The notes: generated by a model from the sequence alone, not told the origin. A DNA stretch of 64,000 bases from a virus (IMGVR_UViG_3300042923_000607:1-64000), one strand, 5' to 3'; counted from the first letter of the stretch, positions 24,952-33,007 are shown. Made by a program: numbers and translations.

Positions 24952-25131
24952 TTATTTTCGTAGACTAAATTCTGCTCGTAAATAAGTACTTGCCTCGGCA
25001 ACAAAAACACCTTCTACTGAATCATCTTCATATACTTTCTTTAGTTTTGTTATTGCGAAACCACTATCCTCAGCTTCTATTTCAACTTCATATTCATAAA
25101 TTTCTCTTACAATTCCTCTGTATTTTTCCAT
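24952..25131 (-). CDS. DpnD/PcfM-like small protein, 59 aa
   Basis: ATG 25131 after AGAGGTG. Pattern KYRGIVREIYEYEVEIEA, then a helix and acid-rich turn, resembles the DpnD/PcfM-like fold found in restriction cassettes and conjugative elements. Role unknown. Confidence 0.55.
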   Translation of the reverse strand: MEKYRGIVREIYEYEVEIEAEDSGFAITKLKKVYEDDSVEGVFVAEASTYLRAEFSLRK

Positions 25132-25171
25132 AAATACACCTCTTTATTATATTTTAACGTATTTATTAGTG

Positions 25172-25363
25172 TTATTTTATTACATATGAACCAAATTCTG
25201 CACTTGCTATTACAATATCTTTTATAGGTCTTCCACCTTCAGTATTAATCCAAAATTTCTCTATTTTTTCTTTAGCTTCTGTGTCTGTTACTGCTTTACA
25301 ATTTACTGGTACTGTTGCATCATTATCTAATATAATAATTCCTACATAAGTTTCTTCCATCAT
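25172..25363 (-). CDS. Small hypothetical protein, 63 aa
   Basis: ATG 25363 after GGAGGAATAAA (a second ATG follows directly). Beta-helix pattern with TVPVNCKAVTDTEAKEKIEK, similar in layout to its DpnD/PcfM-like neighbour. Confidence 0.55.
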   Translation of the reverse strand: MMEETYVGIIILDNDATVPVNCKAVTDTEAKEKIEKFWINTEGGRPIKDIVIASAEFGSYVIK

Positions 25364-25404
25364 TTTATTCCTCCAATCGAATCAAAATCGTTTTCTATCT
25401 ACAT

Positions 25405-25632
25405 TTATATCATCCAATAAGTTTTTCCAGCTACCAAGTCCTCAATCTCACTCTCTTGACGTTTATATATAGTGGCAGCCATAGAAACCATTCCCTCATA
25501 AAACAACTGACTAAAATGTATCTTGTAATCCTTTAGCTTCTCAATTGTTTCAGCAAGTGAAAGAACGCTTTTTGAATCTAAAATTTTTGGTTGCTCTCTA
25601 TCACAATAAATTTCATATCCACTCTTACTCAT
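25405..25632 (-). CDS. Small hypothetical protein, 75 aa
   Basis: ATG 25632 after AGGAGGATGG. Helical (SVLSLAETIEKLKDYKIHF), ending in Lys-Thr-Tyr-Trp. No family recognised. Confidence 0.55.
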   Translation of the reverse strand: MSKSGYEIYCDREQPKILDSKSVLSLAETIEKLKDYKIHFSQLFYEGMVSMAATIYKRQESEIEDLVAGKTYWMI

Positions 25633-25666
25633 TCCATCCTCCTTTAAATATAAAATAAGATTTCAT

Positions 25667-25876
25667 TTACTCATTTACTTCTTTATCTCTTCCAATGCAC
25701 TCATATAATGTGTTAACTGACTTCTGTATGCTTTGAATTTCACACATTAAATCTGTTTTCTTTCCAATGTTGGATAATGGGTTACTAGAAAGTTACTTAT
25801 CTAGTTTCTTTTGTATTTTCTCTTGATCTGCTTTCAATTCTTCAATTTTCTTATATAATAAATCTTTCCAATTCAT
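25667..25876 (-). pseudogene. Coiled-coil microgene split by an in-frame TAA
   Basis: ATG 25876 after GAGGTG opens a 27-codon helical frame (NWKDLLYKKIEELKADQEKI) that stops at TAA 25795-25793. The same frame then continues 41 codons without a stop (SIQKSVNTLYECIGRDKEVN) to TAA 25669. Nonsense mutation, readthrough, or a genuine 27-aa peptide are all possible. Confidence 0.45.
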
Positions 25877-25909
25877 CGTAACACCTCATTTCTATACCAA
25901 ATAATGTAT

Positions 25910-26173
25910 TTATTCTCTTTCAATTACTTTTAAGTCCAAACTTCTTACTTTTGCTAATTGCCTCTCTAGTGCTTTAATCTTCTTAGCTCTTAATTCTTCT
26001 GAATATTTAATTGCATCCTCCTCATTATCACACCATTCTCTATTTTTACCATGATAAAGAGCGTCATTGTATGATTCTTTGCCCCTGACTTTAATCATAC
26101 CATTTCCTTTATCTTCTGCTTCGACCTCGCAAATTCCATCAGTTAGAGCATACTTTATAATATAAGCTTTCAT
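25910..26173 (-). CDS. Small hypothetical protein, 87 aa
   Basis: ATG 26173 after AGGAG. N-terminal beta region (YIIKYALTDGICEVEAED) typical of small phage proteins, then EDAIKYSEELRAKKIKALER coiled coil. Function unknown. Confidence 0.6.
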   Translation of the reverse strand: MKAYIIKYALTDGICEVEAEDKGNGMIKVRGKESYNDALYHGKNREWCDNEEDAIKYSEELRAKKIKALERQLAKVRSLDLKVIERE

Positions 26174-26218
26174 GTAAAATCTCCTTTCCTATATCTATAA
26201 AATCTCTGTTTGGCTCAC

Positions 26219-26425
26219 TTAATCTCTAATCCATTTACCTTGTTTTATTGTAAAATCATATATATTTTTTGGTTCATTCTCTATATAATAATCAAATGCG
26301 TCTGCCAATGCATTATTATAGGCTTTATCTTCAGGTGTACTGGCCGGAATCTTTCTCATTCCAGACAATAAGGTTAAAAATCCTTCCGTGGCACTTATTC
26401 TAGCAGCTCTAACTTCGTCGTACAT
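26219..26425 (-). CDS. Small helical protein, 68 aa
   Basis: ATG 26425 follows a poor site, between integrase and the 87-aa gene. Two helices (AARISATEGFLTLLSGM and KAYNNALADAFDYYI). Close to the integrase; an excisionase role cannot be supported from sequence. Confidence 0.55.
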   Translation of the reverse strand: MYDEVRAARISATEGFLTLLSGMRKIPASTPEDKAYNNALADAFDYYIENEPKNIYDFTIKQGKWIRD

Positions 26426-26451
26426 AGTAAATCCCCACTTTCTTACTCGAA

Positions 26452-27192
26452 TTATAATATAACATCTTCATAATACTGTTTTACCCATTCACCCTCAATT
26501 CCAGCGTACCTAAGTGTTATTTGAGGTGAACTATGTCCTAACATCTCTTGTATTACTGACAAGAACATAGCATCATTTTTGTGTGCCATAAGCTGCTGAT
26601 ATGCCCACGTCTTTCTTAGGGAGTGAGTCCCAATGTTTACCTTAATGTTACACTCTTTCGCAGCCTGTTTCAAGACTTTATTTAATGATTTTACTTCAAT
26701 GTGCCCCCCCTGTGAACTAGGGAATATATAGTCATCTAATTTAATTTCTTCCTTGTGACCAATGGTATAGTTTGCTACATATGATTTGAACCCGGTGTTA
26801 AAATACAGGTCACGATAGTTTTTGGTTTTTTGCTCTTTTATTCTGTAAAAATCTTTTACTTCAAGATTATCCGTAAGTACATCACCCCATGTTAATCTCA
26901 ATAAATCTCCGGCTCGTAACGCTATGTTTAATCCCATATTAAAACAAAGCAGATGCTTCTCCCACACCTCTTTATGAAAATCTCTCTCTCCATTTTCTAT
27001 CTTATTAGTAAAATACAGTTTCATAATCATTATTTCTTCTTTTGTTTTAAGTGGATATACGGTATGAGCCTTACCTTCTATGGAATTACTTCTGGTTCTC
27101 TTTGGCGTACCATCTTTTTTTAATTTCTTAGAGGCTCTAAAGTTATAAATCTTACAATCTTCTGCTTGCTTTGGTCTATATGCTAATTCCAT
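26452..27192 (-). CDS. Tyrosine site-specific recombinase (integrase), 246 aa
   Basis: Catalytic residues are visible: Arg in NIALRAGDLLRLTW (near 91), H-S-L-R in GTHSLRKTWAYQ (near 190), GHSSPQ (near 217) and the nucleophile Tyr in ITLRYAG (near 226). It integrates or excises phage DNA, supporting a temperate lifestyle. The N-terminal domain is short (about 60 residues, with Lys/Arg-rich RASKKLKKDG), smaller than in lambda-type integrases. ATG 27192 after AAAGGGAG. No attP was recognised. Confidence 0.88.
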   Translation of the reverse strand: MELAYRPKQAEDCKIYNFRASKKLKKDGTPKRTRSNSIEGKAHTVYPLKTKEEIMIMKLYFTNKIENGERDFHKEVWEKHLLCFNMGLNIALRAGDLLRLTWGDVLTDNLEVKDFYRIKEQKTKNYRDLYFNTGFKSYVANYTIGHKEEIKLDDYIFPSSQGGHIEVKSLNKVLKQAAKECNIKVNIGTHSLRKTWAYQQLMAHKNDAMFLSVIQEMLGHSSPQITLRYAGIEGEWVKQYYEDVIL

Positions 27193-27210
27193 ACTATCTC
27201 CCTTTCTTTG

Positions 27211-27435
27211 TTATGCTACAAACCTATACTTATCCTTAACATATGGTTGAACGGCTTTAACTGCCTCAATAATGGACTTAAACTCCAGGTCTGAGTATTT
27301 GTCTGCCTTCGGGTTTATCTTATCATACAGGCGAATACACAGCCTTCCAATGTCAATATTAAAACCAGCGAGATCAATTAACTGACATAATTTATATTGT
27401 GGTAAACTTGTTATATTTATTGTTTGTACTTCCAT
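27211..27435 (-). CDS. Small hypothetical protein, 74 aa
   Basis: Start at ATG 27435 or GTG 27444, both near GAGGA overlapping the upstream stop. Helical, hydrophobic (LCQLIDLAGFNIDIGRLCIR). It precedes the integrase by 18 bases and is likely co-transcribed. Confidence 0.55.
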   Translation of the reverse strand: MEVQTINITSLPQYKLCQLIDLAGFNIDIGRLCIRLYDKINPKADKYSDLEFKSIIEAVKAVQPYVKDKYRFVA

Positions 27436-27436
27436 A

Positions 27437-27610
27437 TTATTCACTCATCCTCTTTCTAGTTTCACACGCTTCATTCATTTTTTGCAGTCTTTCAGCAGCT
27501 CCGCGGTGGAACTCAGCTTCCTGTTCTTTTTTATCAGTTTCTTTTTCTTTTTTATGGCCTAAAAAAACTATTAATAAGAAAAACGCAACTGCGGAGGTTC
27601 CTAATCCCAT
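27437..27610 (-). CDS. Membrane-anchored coiled-coil protein, 57 aa
   Basis: ATG 27610 after GGAGATTGTAGC; earlier in-frame codons lack a site. N-terminal transmembrane segment (SAVAFFLLIVFLG), then a charged helix (HKKEKETDKKEQEAEFHRG). Confidence 0.6.
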   Translation of the reverse strand: MGLGTSAVAFFLLIVFLGHKKEKETDKKEQEAEFHRGAAERLQKMNEACETRKRMSE

Positions 27611-27643
27611 GCTACAATCTCCAATCTGCATTATATTGTGCAT

Positions 27644-27847
27644 TTATTTATATTTAGCTATTTCTTCAATTTGACTTCTTATCTTTTCAAGCCTTTCAAC
27701 ATTATTAAGATGTTCATAATATTCCATGGTTCCATAGTAACTATTAGCTAAGCTTCTTTCCTCTGTTTCTCTACTTATAAATGCGCTCCTTATTAAACCC
27801 AAATCTTTCTCATAAACTTTAATAGTATGAGTAGTATAATCAGCCAT
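27644..27847 (-). CDS. Small helical hypothetical protein, 67 aa
   Basis: ATG 27847 after AAAGGAG. TTHTIKVYEKDLGLIRSAF start, then Glu/Arg/Leu helices (YYEHLNNVERLEKIRSQIEE). No family recognised. Confidence 0.6.
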   Translation of the reverse strand: MADYTTHTIKVYEKDLGLIRSAFISRETEERSLANSYYGTMEYYEHLNNVERLEKIRSQIEEIAKYK

Positions 27848-27893
27848 ATTTTACTCCTTTCTATAGCAAATAGTATGTTTATTGTGTTACCAT

Positions 27894-28079
27894 TCAATTC
27901 TTAAGAGGTGCAGCATAATCTCCATAATAATCAATAATCGCATTCATCACCTTTTGATATGCTTTATATTCCTCGCTCTCAACTCTGTTTCCATTATCAT
28001 TTTGAAGTCCAATTATTGTACAGAGTATACCATCTCTAACCCTCTGCCCTCCGGGCTTTCTTTCTTGGATATAATCCAT
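27894..28079 (-). CDS. Small hypothetical protein, 61 aa
   Basis: ATG 28079 after GAAAGGGGG. Basic N-terminus (QERKPGGQRVRDG), Tyr-rich C-terminal helix. An overlapping opposite frame lacks a ribosome site. Confidence 0.55.
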   Translation of the reverse strand: MDYIQERKPGGQRVRDGILCTIIGLQNDNGNRVESEEYKAYQKVMNAIIDYYGDYAAPLKN

Positions 28080-28117
28080 CTGTAAATCCCCCTTTCTAGG
28101 TAAAACAATCTTTTTAT

Positions 28118-28345
28118 CTATTTTTTATATTTTGGCTTTATTGGGTAATTACCACTTTTCTTCTTTGCCTGACGAGAACAAAATTCATTACAAAATACTA
28201 TTCCTCTTGATCTATTTTCGTCTCTAACCCCATACAATCCATTCTTATTACAAATTTCTATAAGATCTTTAGAATTCTCTGGCTTACAATTGATTTCAAT
28301 TATGTGCTGTTTCCCGCAATTAAAGCATATTAAAGCATATTTCAT
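28118..28345 (-). CDS. FCS-like zinc-finger protein, 75 aa
   Basis: ATG 28345 after AAAGGATTATTTTA; a longer frame to 28453 overlaps the neighbour. CFNCGKQH (8-15) and FCNEFCSRQAKKK make a two-pair zinc finger with a basic tail. Confidence 0.6.
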   Translation of the reverse strand: MKYALICFNCGKQHIIEINCKPENSKDLIEICNKNGLYGVRDENRSRGIVFCNEFCSRQAKKKSGNYPIKPKYKK

Positions 28346-28391
28346 TAAAATAATCCTTTCTGTTCCAAATGACTGTTTTATATTGTTTCTA

Positions 28392-28715
28392 TTATCTCTC
28401 AACACCATTCCATGTAAGACTAACATTACAAAGTGGACACTTTTCTTCGCCATATGTAAGTTGATGTTTATTCCCTACTGCTTCACACACAGGACATATA
28501 TGTTTAACATATCTTGGTTGTATTGAATAGTAAAGAGTTGTTGGTTTGATTTTGACTGTTCTTTTATATGATAATTTTTCGTCTGCAACTTCTCCTTCTA
28601 TGACCGTTGGTTGATAGTCTAATTCATCATACAAATATCTAGTTCTCATTCCATCTGTTTCAAGTAACCAATTAGGGGTATTCCCTTTCATTCTATCAGC
28701 ATCTATTAATCTCAT
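28392..28715 (-). CDS. Hypothetical protein with C-terminal zinc ribbon, 107 aa
   Basis: Starts MRLIDADRMKGN, a start common among small Firmicutes phage proteins, and ends with CPVC ... CPLC. ATG 28715 after AAAGGATAG. Function unknown. Confidence 0.65.
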   Translation of the reverse strand: MRLIDADRMKGNTPNWLLETDGMRTRYLYDELDYQPTVIEGEVADEKLSYKRTVKIKPTTLYYSIQPRYVKHICPVCEAVGNKHQLTYGEEKCPLCNVSLTWNGVER

Positions 28716-28754
28716 ATTATTCTATCCTTTCTACAGACCAATTTCCGATTTTCA

Positions 28755-28922
28755 TCAATAATTTACATTATCACTAATAGAATGTACTCTAAACTTTTCA
28801 TCTGCTTCTGCAATTTTTGAAGCTTCTACAAAGTTTTCTGCTTCAATAATCCATCCACAGGATGCCCATCTTCCCTCTACATATGACATACCACTTACAT
28901 AAAAATGTTTATTATTATCCAC
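28755..28922 (-). CDS. Small hypothetical protein, 55 aa
   Basis: GTG 28922 after AGAGGAG. Beta strand (HFYVSGMSYVEGRWASCGW), then an Ala/Glu helix (AENFVEASKIAEADE): a DpnD/PcfM-like layout. Confidence 0.55.
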   Translation of the reverse strand: MDNNKHFYVSGMSYVEGRWASCGWIIEAENFVEASKIAEADEKFRVHSISDNVNY

Positions 28923-28967
28923 GCTTTTATCTCCTCTCTTTTCTGCTCCAAATCAGCATTTTATCTG

Positions 28968-29351
28968 TTAATCTATATACTCCACTGTTATCCTGACCTT
29001 GTGTCCAATAAAAATATCAAATATTGAATCGACATCTACGCTATCACCTTCTTCATTAGTTATAGCGATATAATTTACATTATCGTCATAGCATTGTTCG
29101 TTATCATAAATTGACAATGTTCCTTCAATAGCTTTATTTTCTACTTCACGACTAATTATATAAATTTCGTGTCTTGTAGGTAAATTTTCTTTTATACACT
29201 TTTCGTTCAATTCAACATAAGAACTTACCTCATTTTCTGCTAAAGATTTACCTTGTATATCTGTGCCAAACCATTGTTCGATTGGAAAGTGACCTGTATT
29301 TACTCCATTCTCAGTGCAAATGTGTCTAACCCCATATTCGGTATGTTTCAT
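28968..29351 (-). CDS. Hypothetical protein, 127 aa
   Basis: ATG 29351 after GGAG. Mixed alpha/beta with many polar residues; starts KHTEYGVRHICTENG. No motif recognised. Confidence 0.6.
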   Translation of the reverse strand: MKHTEYGVRHICTENGVNTGHFPIEQWFGTDIQGKSLAENEVSSYVELNEKCIKENLPTRHEIYIISREVENKAIEGTLSIYDNEQCYDDNVNYIAITNEEGDSVDVDSIFDIFIGHKVRITVEYID

Positions 29352-29404
29352 ATTATTCTCCTTTCGTCACTCTTAGTAACTATCAAATAAGTATTTGCTG
29401 CATA

Positions 29405-29803
29405 TTACTCTGAAAAACAATCAATCTCTGCATATCCAAAAGTGTTATCATATCCTTCTCTATCTGTATAAGTTGTATTTTCTACAAATAATCTAGAATT
29501 ATTGATTCCAACTTTCAATCCTGATTTTTTAACGTCCAATATTGAGTTTTCAATTTCTTTAACTCTTATTCCTGCGTCAAATCTTTCTGAATAAAAATAG
29601 TTTTTTTGACTTTTAACTTCTTCAATAAAATCAAATGTGTCATTGTCTTTATGAAATATAACCACCCATTTTTCACTGCCATAAGCAATACACGCCTTAG
29701 CGGAAACTATAATTGCTACTATTTCACTATCCACATAATCTCTGTTAATTAAAATATCTTTCATATCTTCTTCGGTAAGTCTAACTCTTGTGTTAAATCC
29801 CAT
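29405..29803 (-). CDS. Hypothetical protein, 132 aa
   Basis: ATG 29803 after GGAGGATTAAACAA. Begins GFNTRVRLTEEDMKDILINR; beta-rich centre (KWVVIFHKDNDTFDFI). No family recognised. Confidence 0.6.
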   Translation of the reverse strand: MGFNTRVRLTEEDMKDILINRDYVDSEIVAIIVSAKACIAYGSEKWVVIFHKDNDTFDFIEEVKSQKNYFYSERFDAGIRVKEIENSILDVKKSGLKVGINNSRLFVENTTYTDREGYDNTFGYAEIDCFSE

Positions 29804-29842
29804 TTGTTTAATCCTCCATATTCTTAATACTGTCCTAATTAT

Positions 29843-30373
29843 TTATTTTATAATCCTATGTATATTTGATGTAAAGAGCATTTTAATCATTTTATGTCCT
29901 ATATTTTTATTGTATTTATTGTTCATATTATGAATAATCATTTCTGTTATCTTATCCATAAACTCATTAGGAAGTACATCCGTTTTGATGTTATTACATA
30001 CCTTACAAGCACATTGCAAATTGTCAATTTCGTTTGTACCGCCTTTAGCTAAGGGAATAATGTGATCAACGGTAAATTCTTCATAATCAACAAATTTACC
30101 ACATAGGCAGCAATGGCCTTTTGACTTCCGGTAAACCTCTTTTCTTTTATCGGTATCAAATCTAATTCTTTTACATATTTTTTGTCCTTGTTCGTCAGTT
30201 CCTCCTAAATCTTGAATTATAAAACCATTAAGTTTCTTTGTTGCTCTTTTTAGCTCTCCGCTTGCTTGTTCTTTACTTTTAAACTTAAACGAATCATTAA
30301 AGTCAGCAACTTTTACTATCTTATTTGTTTCTGTTTTTGAATAGTAATAAGTTCCATTTGTCAATACATACAT
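29843..30373 (-). CDS. HNH endonuclease, 176 aa
   Basis: The HNH core lies near residues 90-145: CCLCGKF, TVDHIIPLAKGGTNEIDNLQ and CKVCN, with paired zinc cysteines and the His-Asn-His order. The N-terminal 80 residues are Lys/Thr-rich and unassigned. Start ATG 30373 (an ATG nine bases earlier sits on the ribosome site). It could be a free-standing homing or packaging-associated nuclease; its distance from the terminase argues against packaging. Confidence 0.82.
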   Translation of the reverse strand: MYVLTNGTYYYSKTETNKIVKVADFNDSFKFKSKEQASGELKRATKKLNGFIIQDLGGTDEQGQKICKRIRFDTDKRKEVYRKSKGHCCLCGKFVDYEEFTVDHIIPLAKGGTNEIDNLQCACKVCNNIKTDVLPNEFMDKITEMIIHNMNNKYNKNIGHKMIKMLFTSNIHRIIK

Positions 30374-30399
30374 TTTCACCATTCCTTTCTATGTTTTAT

Positions 30400-30936
30400 T
30401 TATTTACTAATTAACCATATTAACATTTCTTTGCTTACTTTCTCTTTAGCTTCATTTAAATTACTGTTTACACAAAATATCATCATTGACCGGATGTGTG
30501 CCATTACATTGTTTCTCATTGATTCAGTTTTCTTTTGATTTGCAAAATCCATTATCCTTTTAGGTGATACTCTGGTAAAGTCATTAGTGCCCAACCCCTC
30601 TAAAAAGTTTCCGCAGCTTGATTTATATGTTGATCTGCTCTGTTCTGGTAATGAATCTAAAAACCTGGTCATATAATCCGCATTAGACTTGCTTAATTTA
30701 AAGGTTTTAACTCTCTTCTGCATTAACTCTTCACTAGGTTTTAAATCAAAGTACACTAGATGATTCGTAGGTAATTCTAATTCATAAATACGGTTCTTAA
30801 TATTTTGCTTTGTTGTTACAACTGAAGGATTCAATCCAAGGGATTTGCAAATATCTGGCAGCGTTCTAGCGTTTGCAACGGATGTTATAAATAAATCCTT
30901 ATCTACTTCTGTACGACCAATTTTTACTGTAGCCAT
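30400..30936 (-). CDS. Recombinase core-binding-like protein, 178 aa
   Basis: ATG 30936 after AGGAGATGATAAC. Residues 10-60 suggest a helix-turn-helix (TLPDICKSLGLNPSVVTTKQ). Residues about 78-150 resemble the SAM-like core-binding domain of tyrosine recombinases (NADYMTRFLDSLPEQSRSTY, RIMDFANQ). There is no catalytic domain. It could be a DNA-binding accessory or a decayed recombinase. Assignment is tentative. Confidence 0.5.
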   Translation of the reverse strand: MATVKIGRTEVDKDLFITSVANARTLPDICKSLGLNPSVVTTKQNIKNRIYELELPTNHLVYFDLKPSEELMQKRVKTFKLSKSNADYMTRFLDSLPEQSRSTYKSSCGNFLEGLGTNDFTRVSPKRIMDFANQKKTESMRNNVMAHIRSMMIFCVNSNLNEAKEKVSKEMLIWLISK

Positions 30937-30969
30937 GTTATCATCTCCTTTATAATATGTTACATTTGT

Positions 30970-31176
30970 TTATTTGTTTAATAATCCATTACGATAATAA
31001 TCAAATTCATTAGTATGAAAGGTTGCTACTATTTTATCGTTTTCATCTTTTTCTATATATGTGTCAAAACCTTTAAAAAACAATGAATGATTTTTATTAT
31101 CAATTATTCTTGCAATATCAATAGGAACTCCATAATATTCTCTGTCTCTTATATCTTTTAAATTAATTTTATCCAT
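30970..31176 (-). CDS. Small hypothetical protein, 68 aa
   Basis: ATG 31176 after AAAGGAAGTG; a GTG nine bases upstream is too close to the site. Polar, Asp/Tyr-rich. Function unknown. Confidence 0.55.
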   Translation of the reverse strand: MDKINLKDIRDREYYGVPIDIARIIDNKNHSLFFKGFDTYIEKDENDKIVATFHTNEFDYYRNGLLNK

Positions 31177-31239
31177 AACAGGCACTTCCTTTCTGTTTTT
31201 TTATTTACTTCTGCACCAAAGAATTGTTTCATATGGTTC

Positions 31240-31425
31240 TTATCTTATATTTTTGTGAGTATAAAATACATCAATACCACGGGTACTCTTTCCAAAGAAT
31301 TTTAAAAACTTTTCTGTGTTGGCTACATTAGTTTCTTCTATTATCTTATCAACGGTAAATGTATATCCATCTTTAGCATGAAGAATATCTCCTATTTTTA
31401 CTTTTAAAGCTTTGTTATATGTCAT
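31240..31425 (-). CDS. Small basic hypothetical protein, 61 aa
   Basis: ATG 31425 after GGAAGGAG. Beta-rich (LKVKIGDILHAKDGYTFTVD), possibly SH3- or KOW-like; not assigned. Confidence 0.55.
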   Translation of the reverse strand: MTYNKALKVKIGDILHAKDGYTFTVDKIIEETNVANTEKFLKFFGKSTRGIDVFYTHKNIR

Positions 31426-31465
31426 ATAACTCCTTCCTTTCTATTAATACAGTAAAACTACACAT

Positions 31466-31630
31466 TTATTTGTGTTTGCTACCTGCACCTAATCTTATAT
31501 AGAAGTATTCTTGATTCATTTCTTCTATATCATCTGGTGTATATATAACTCCTGTTGATAAGTCTAATAAAACTTTCTTCTTTGCTTTTAACAAATGTCT
31601 AACTAAATAATCCTTGGATATTGTGTCCAT
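31466..31630 (-). CDS. Small hypothetical protein, 54 aa
   Basis: ATG 31630 after AAGGAAAGAGG. Basic helix (RHLLKAKKKVLLDL), then acidic, Tyr-rich tail. Its leader, 55 bases upstream, contains the hammerhead ribozyme, so its mRNA would begin with a ribozyme-generated 5' end. Confidence 0.58.
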   Translation of the reverse strand: MDTISKDYLVRHLLKAKKKVLLDLSTGVIYTPDDIEEMNQEYFYIRLGAGSKHK

Positions 31631-31684
31631 ACTATACCTCTTTCCTTGCCTTTTTAGGCTGTTTAATTGTTAATAGTTATATTT

Positions 31685-31741
31685 GCTACATATAGGAGTT
31701 ATACGCTCCTATTTCGTCTATTTAAGACTCATCAGTGCAGC
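31685..31741 (-). ncRNA. Hammerhead ribozyme, open at helix I
   Basis: Read on the minus strand: helix I GCUGCA (31741-31736) pairs with UGUAGC (31690-31685), one G-U pair. Core CUGAUGA is 31735-31729. Helix II is GUCU/AGAC with loop UAAAU (31728-31716), closed by the conserved G-C pair. Core GAA is 31715-31713. Helix III is AUAGGAG/CUCCUAU, 7 bp, with a 7-base loop (31712-31692). The cleavage triplet is AUA with A31691 at position 17, so cutting falls between 31691 and 31690. All catalytic core bases are present. It lies in the gap between genes 31762-32196 and 31466-31630. Confidence 0.85.
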
Positions 31742-31761
31742 TTATTTATCACATAAAGTGT

Positions 31762-32196
31762 TCAATTTATCTTAATCTTTTCATCCTTATTAATAATGTA
31801 ACATGAATTGTCTTTGTCTCTAAATATTTGCCACTTATCTTCTTCGTTGTTACACCTGACTTTTATCTGCTGATCTCCTTCGGTATATATTCCAATTACC
31901 TTTACCCCATACAATGAAGACATAACTACTTGCTTTAATACTTCAATATCAATTCTACCACAACCATTTAACCACTCATTTACAATTGTATTATCCTCAA
32001 CTATAGGAATAATTTTACCCCAGATTTTAGAAGTTTCCTCTCCGATTTCTTGAAGTGATTTTATCTGCTGTTGATTTTTTTCTTCGTCTACCGTATAAGA
32101 TACTACTGCATGTGAAAGTAAATTATAAATACTATGCCACCTTTTAATCTCTTCATATAAAGATAATAACTCTTTGTAATTTTCTTGTTTAATCAT
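31762..32196 (-). CDS. Helical hypothetical protein, 144 aa
   Basis: ATG 32196 after GGAGGAAGAAAAC. Helical N-terminal two-thirds (KELLSLYEEIKRWHSIYNLL, KNQQQIKSLQEIGEETSKIW), then a beta C-terminal part. Its stop is 20 bases before the hammerhead ribozyme, which would cut the downstream transcript away. Confidence 0.6.
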   Translation of the reverse strand: MIKQENYKELLSLYEEIKRWHSIYNLLSHAVVSYTVDEEKNQQQIKSLQEIGEETSKIWGKIIPIVEDNTIVNEWLNGCGRIDIEVLKQVVMSSLYGVKVIGIYTEGDQQIKVRCNNEEDKWQIFRDKDNSCYIINKDEKIKIN

Positions 32197-32241
32197 GTTT
32201 TCTTCCTCCTGATTTTTCACTATAGAATCAATAATTGGTTC

Positions 32242-32514
32242 TCATATTAATTCTTTAATTCTTTCTTTCACTTTATGTAGTTCCCAAAACCCTTTGTCAA
32301 GTAACTGATTGTCTTTCCATATAGAGAAGCCGTCAATACAGTTGTTATTGAATTTGATTACATATAATCCATCTATTTCAAATTTCGTATATTGCATATT
32401 ACCATTTAAAATTCTATAAATCTCTTGCCCATATATTTGATAATACTTATTCCTTTTTGAATCTTCATAAAAGGTAACATCTCCTTTTATTTCAGTAACT
32501 TGCAAATGCTTCAC
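32242..32514 (-). CDS. Beta-rich hypothetical protein, 90 aa
   Basis: ATG 32514 after GAAGGGGGTG. Strands and turns with aromatic residues (TFYEDSKRNKYYQIYGQEIY). Driven from the promoter at 32535-32563. Confidence 0.58.
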   Translation of the reverse strand: MKHLQVTEIKGDVTFYEDSKRNKYYQIYGQEIYRILNGNMQYTKFEIDGLYVIKFNNNCIDGFSIWKDNQLLDKGFWELHKVKERIKELI

Positions 32515-32534
32515 CCCCTTCAGTTCTTTGTGTA

Positions 32535-32563
32535 ATTATACTATAAATATATAATTGTTACAA
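32535..32563 (-). promoter_or_regulatory. Sigma-A type promoter
   Basis: Minus strand TTGTAA (32563-32558), spacer 17, TATAAT (32540-32535), next to the stop of the 32829 gene. Confidence 0.65.
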
Positions 32564-32565
32564 TC

Positions 32566-32829
32566 TTACATTTCTTCTTTAATAGCCATAAATCCAAAAC
32601 ATATAGGTAAAAGAAATACCAGAGCTGTAGGATCTTTTAGTATTAGACTTATTACTGTTAAGAGTACTAGTAGACTAAGGCCTCCGGCAATATGTTTTGC
32701 TCTATAGCTGGTTAATTGATTTACTATTGTATTTAATATTTTTAATCTCTTCTCTCTCTTATGCTGCCTATATATTCTCACTACCTGGTCATATGAATAG
32801 AACTCAATTACATTGCTGTTTCGCTGCAT
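32566..32829 (-). CDS. Two-segment membrane protein, 87 aa
   Basis: ATG 32829 after AAGGGGGCACAA. A basic N-terminal half (RQHKREKRLKILN), then two transmembrane segments (HIAGGLSLLVLLTVISLIL and ALVFLLPICFGFMAI). Overlaps the end of the 45-aa gene. Confidence 0.62.
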   Translation of the reverse strand: MQRNSNVIEFYSYDQVVRIYRQHKREKRLKILNTIVNQLTSYRAKHIAGGLSLLVLLTVISLILKDPTALVFLLPICFGFMAIKEEM

Positions 32830-32941
32830 TTGTGCCCCCTTCACTTTCTATACGTTCCATAACAATGGATATCAATTTGTTCCATGCTTCTTTTTTATTG
32901 TGTTCTTTCTGTTGTTCTGTAAGTTTAATATTTTTATTCAT
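32804..32941 (-). CDS. Small charged protein, 45 aa
   Basis: ATG 32941, nine bases after AAAGGA. Lys/Glu/Gln-rich helix (LTEQQKEHNKKEAWNKLISI). Its last 26 bases overlap the membrane gene in another frame. Confidence 0.55.
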   Translation of the reverse strand: MNKNIKLTEQQKEHNKKEAWNKLISIVMERIESEGGTNAAKQQCN

Positions 32942-33007
32942 CTGTTTGAATCCTTTCAAAATCTTTATAAAAGAGTACTTTTATGTTGCTTGTGTTTGAT
33001 ATTACTA

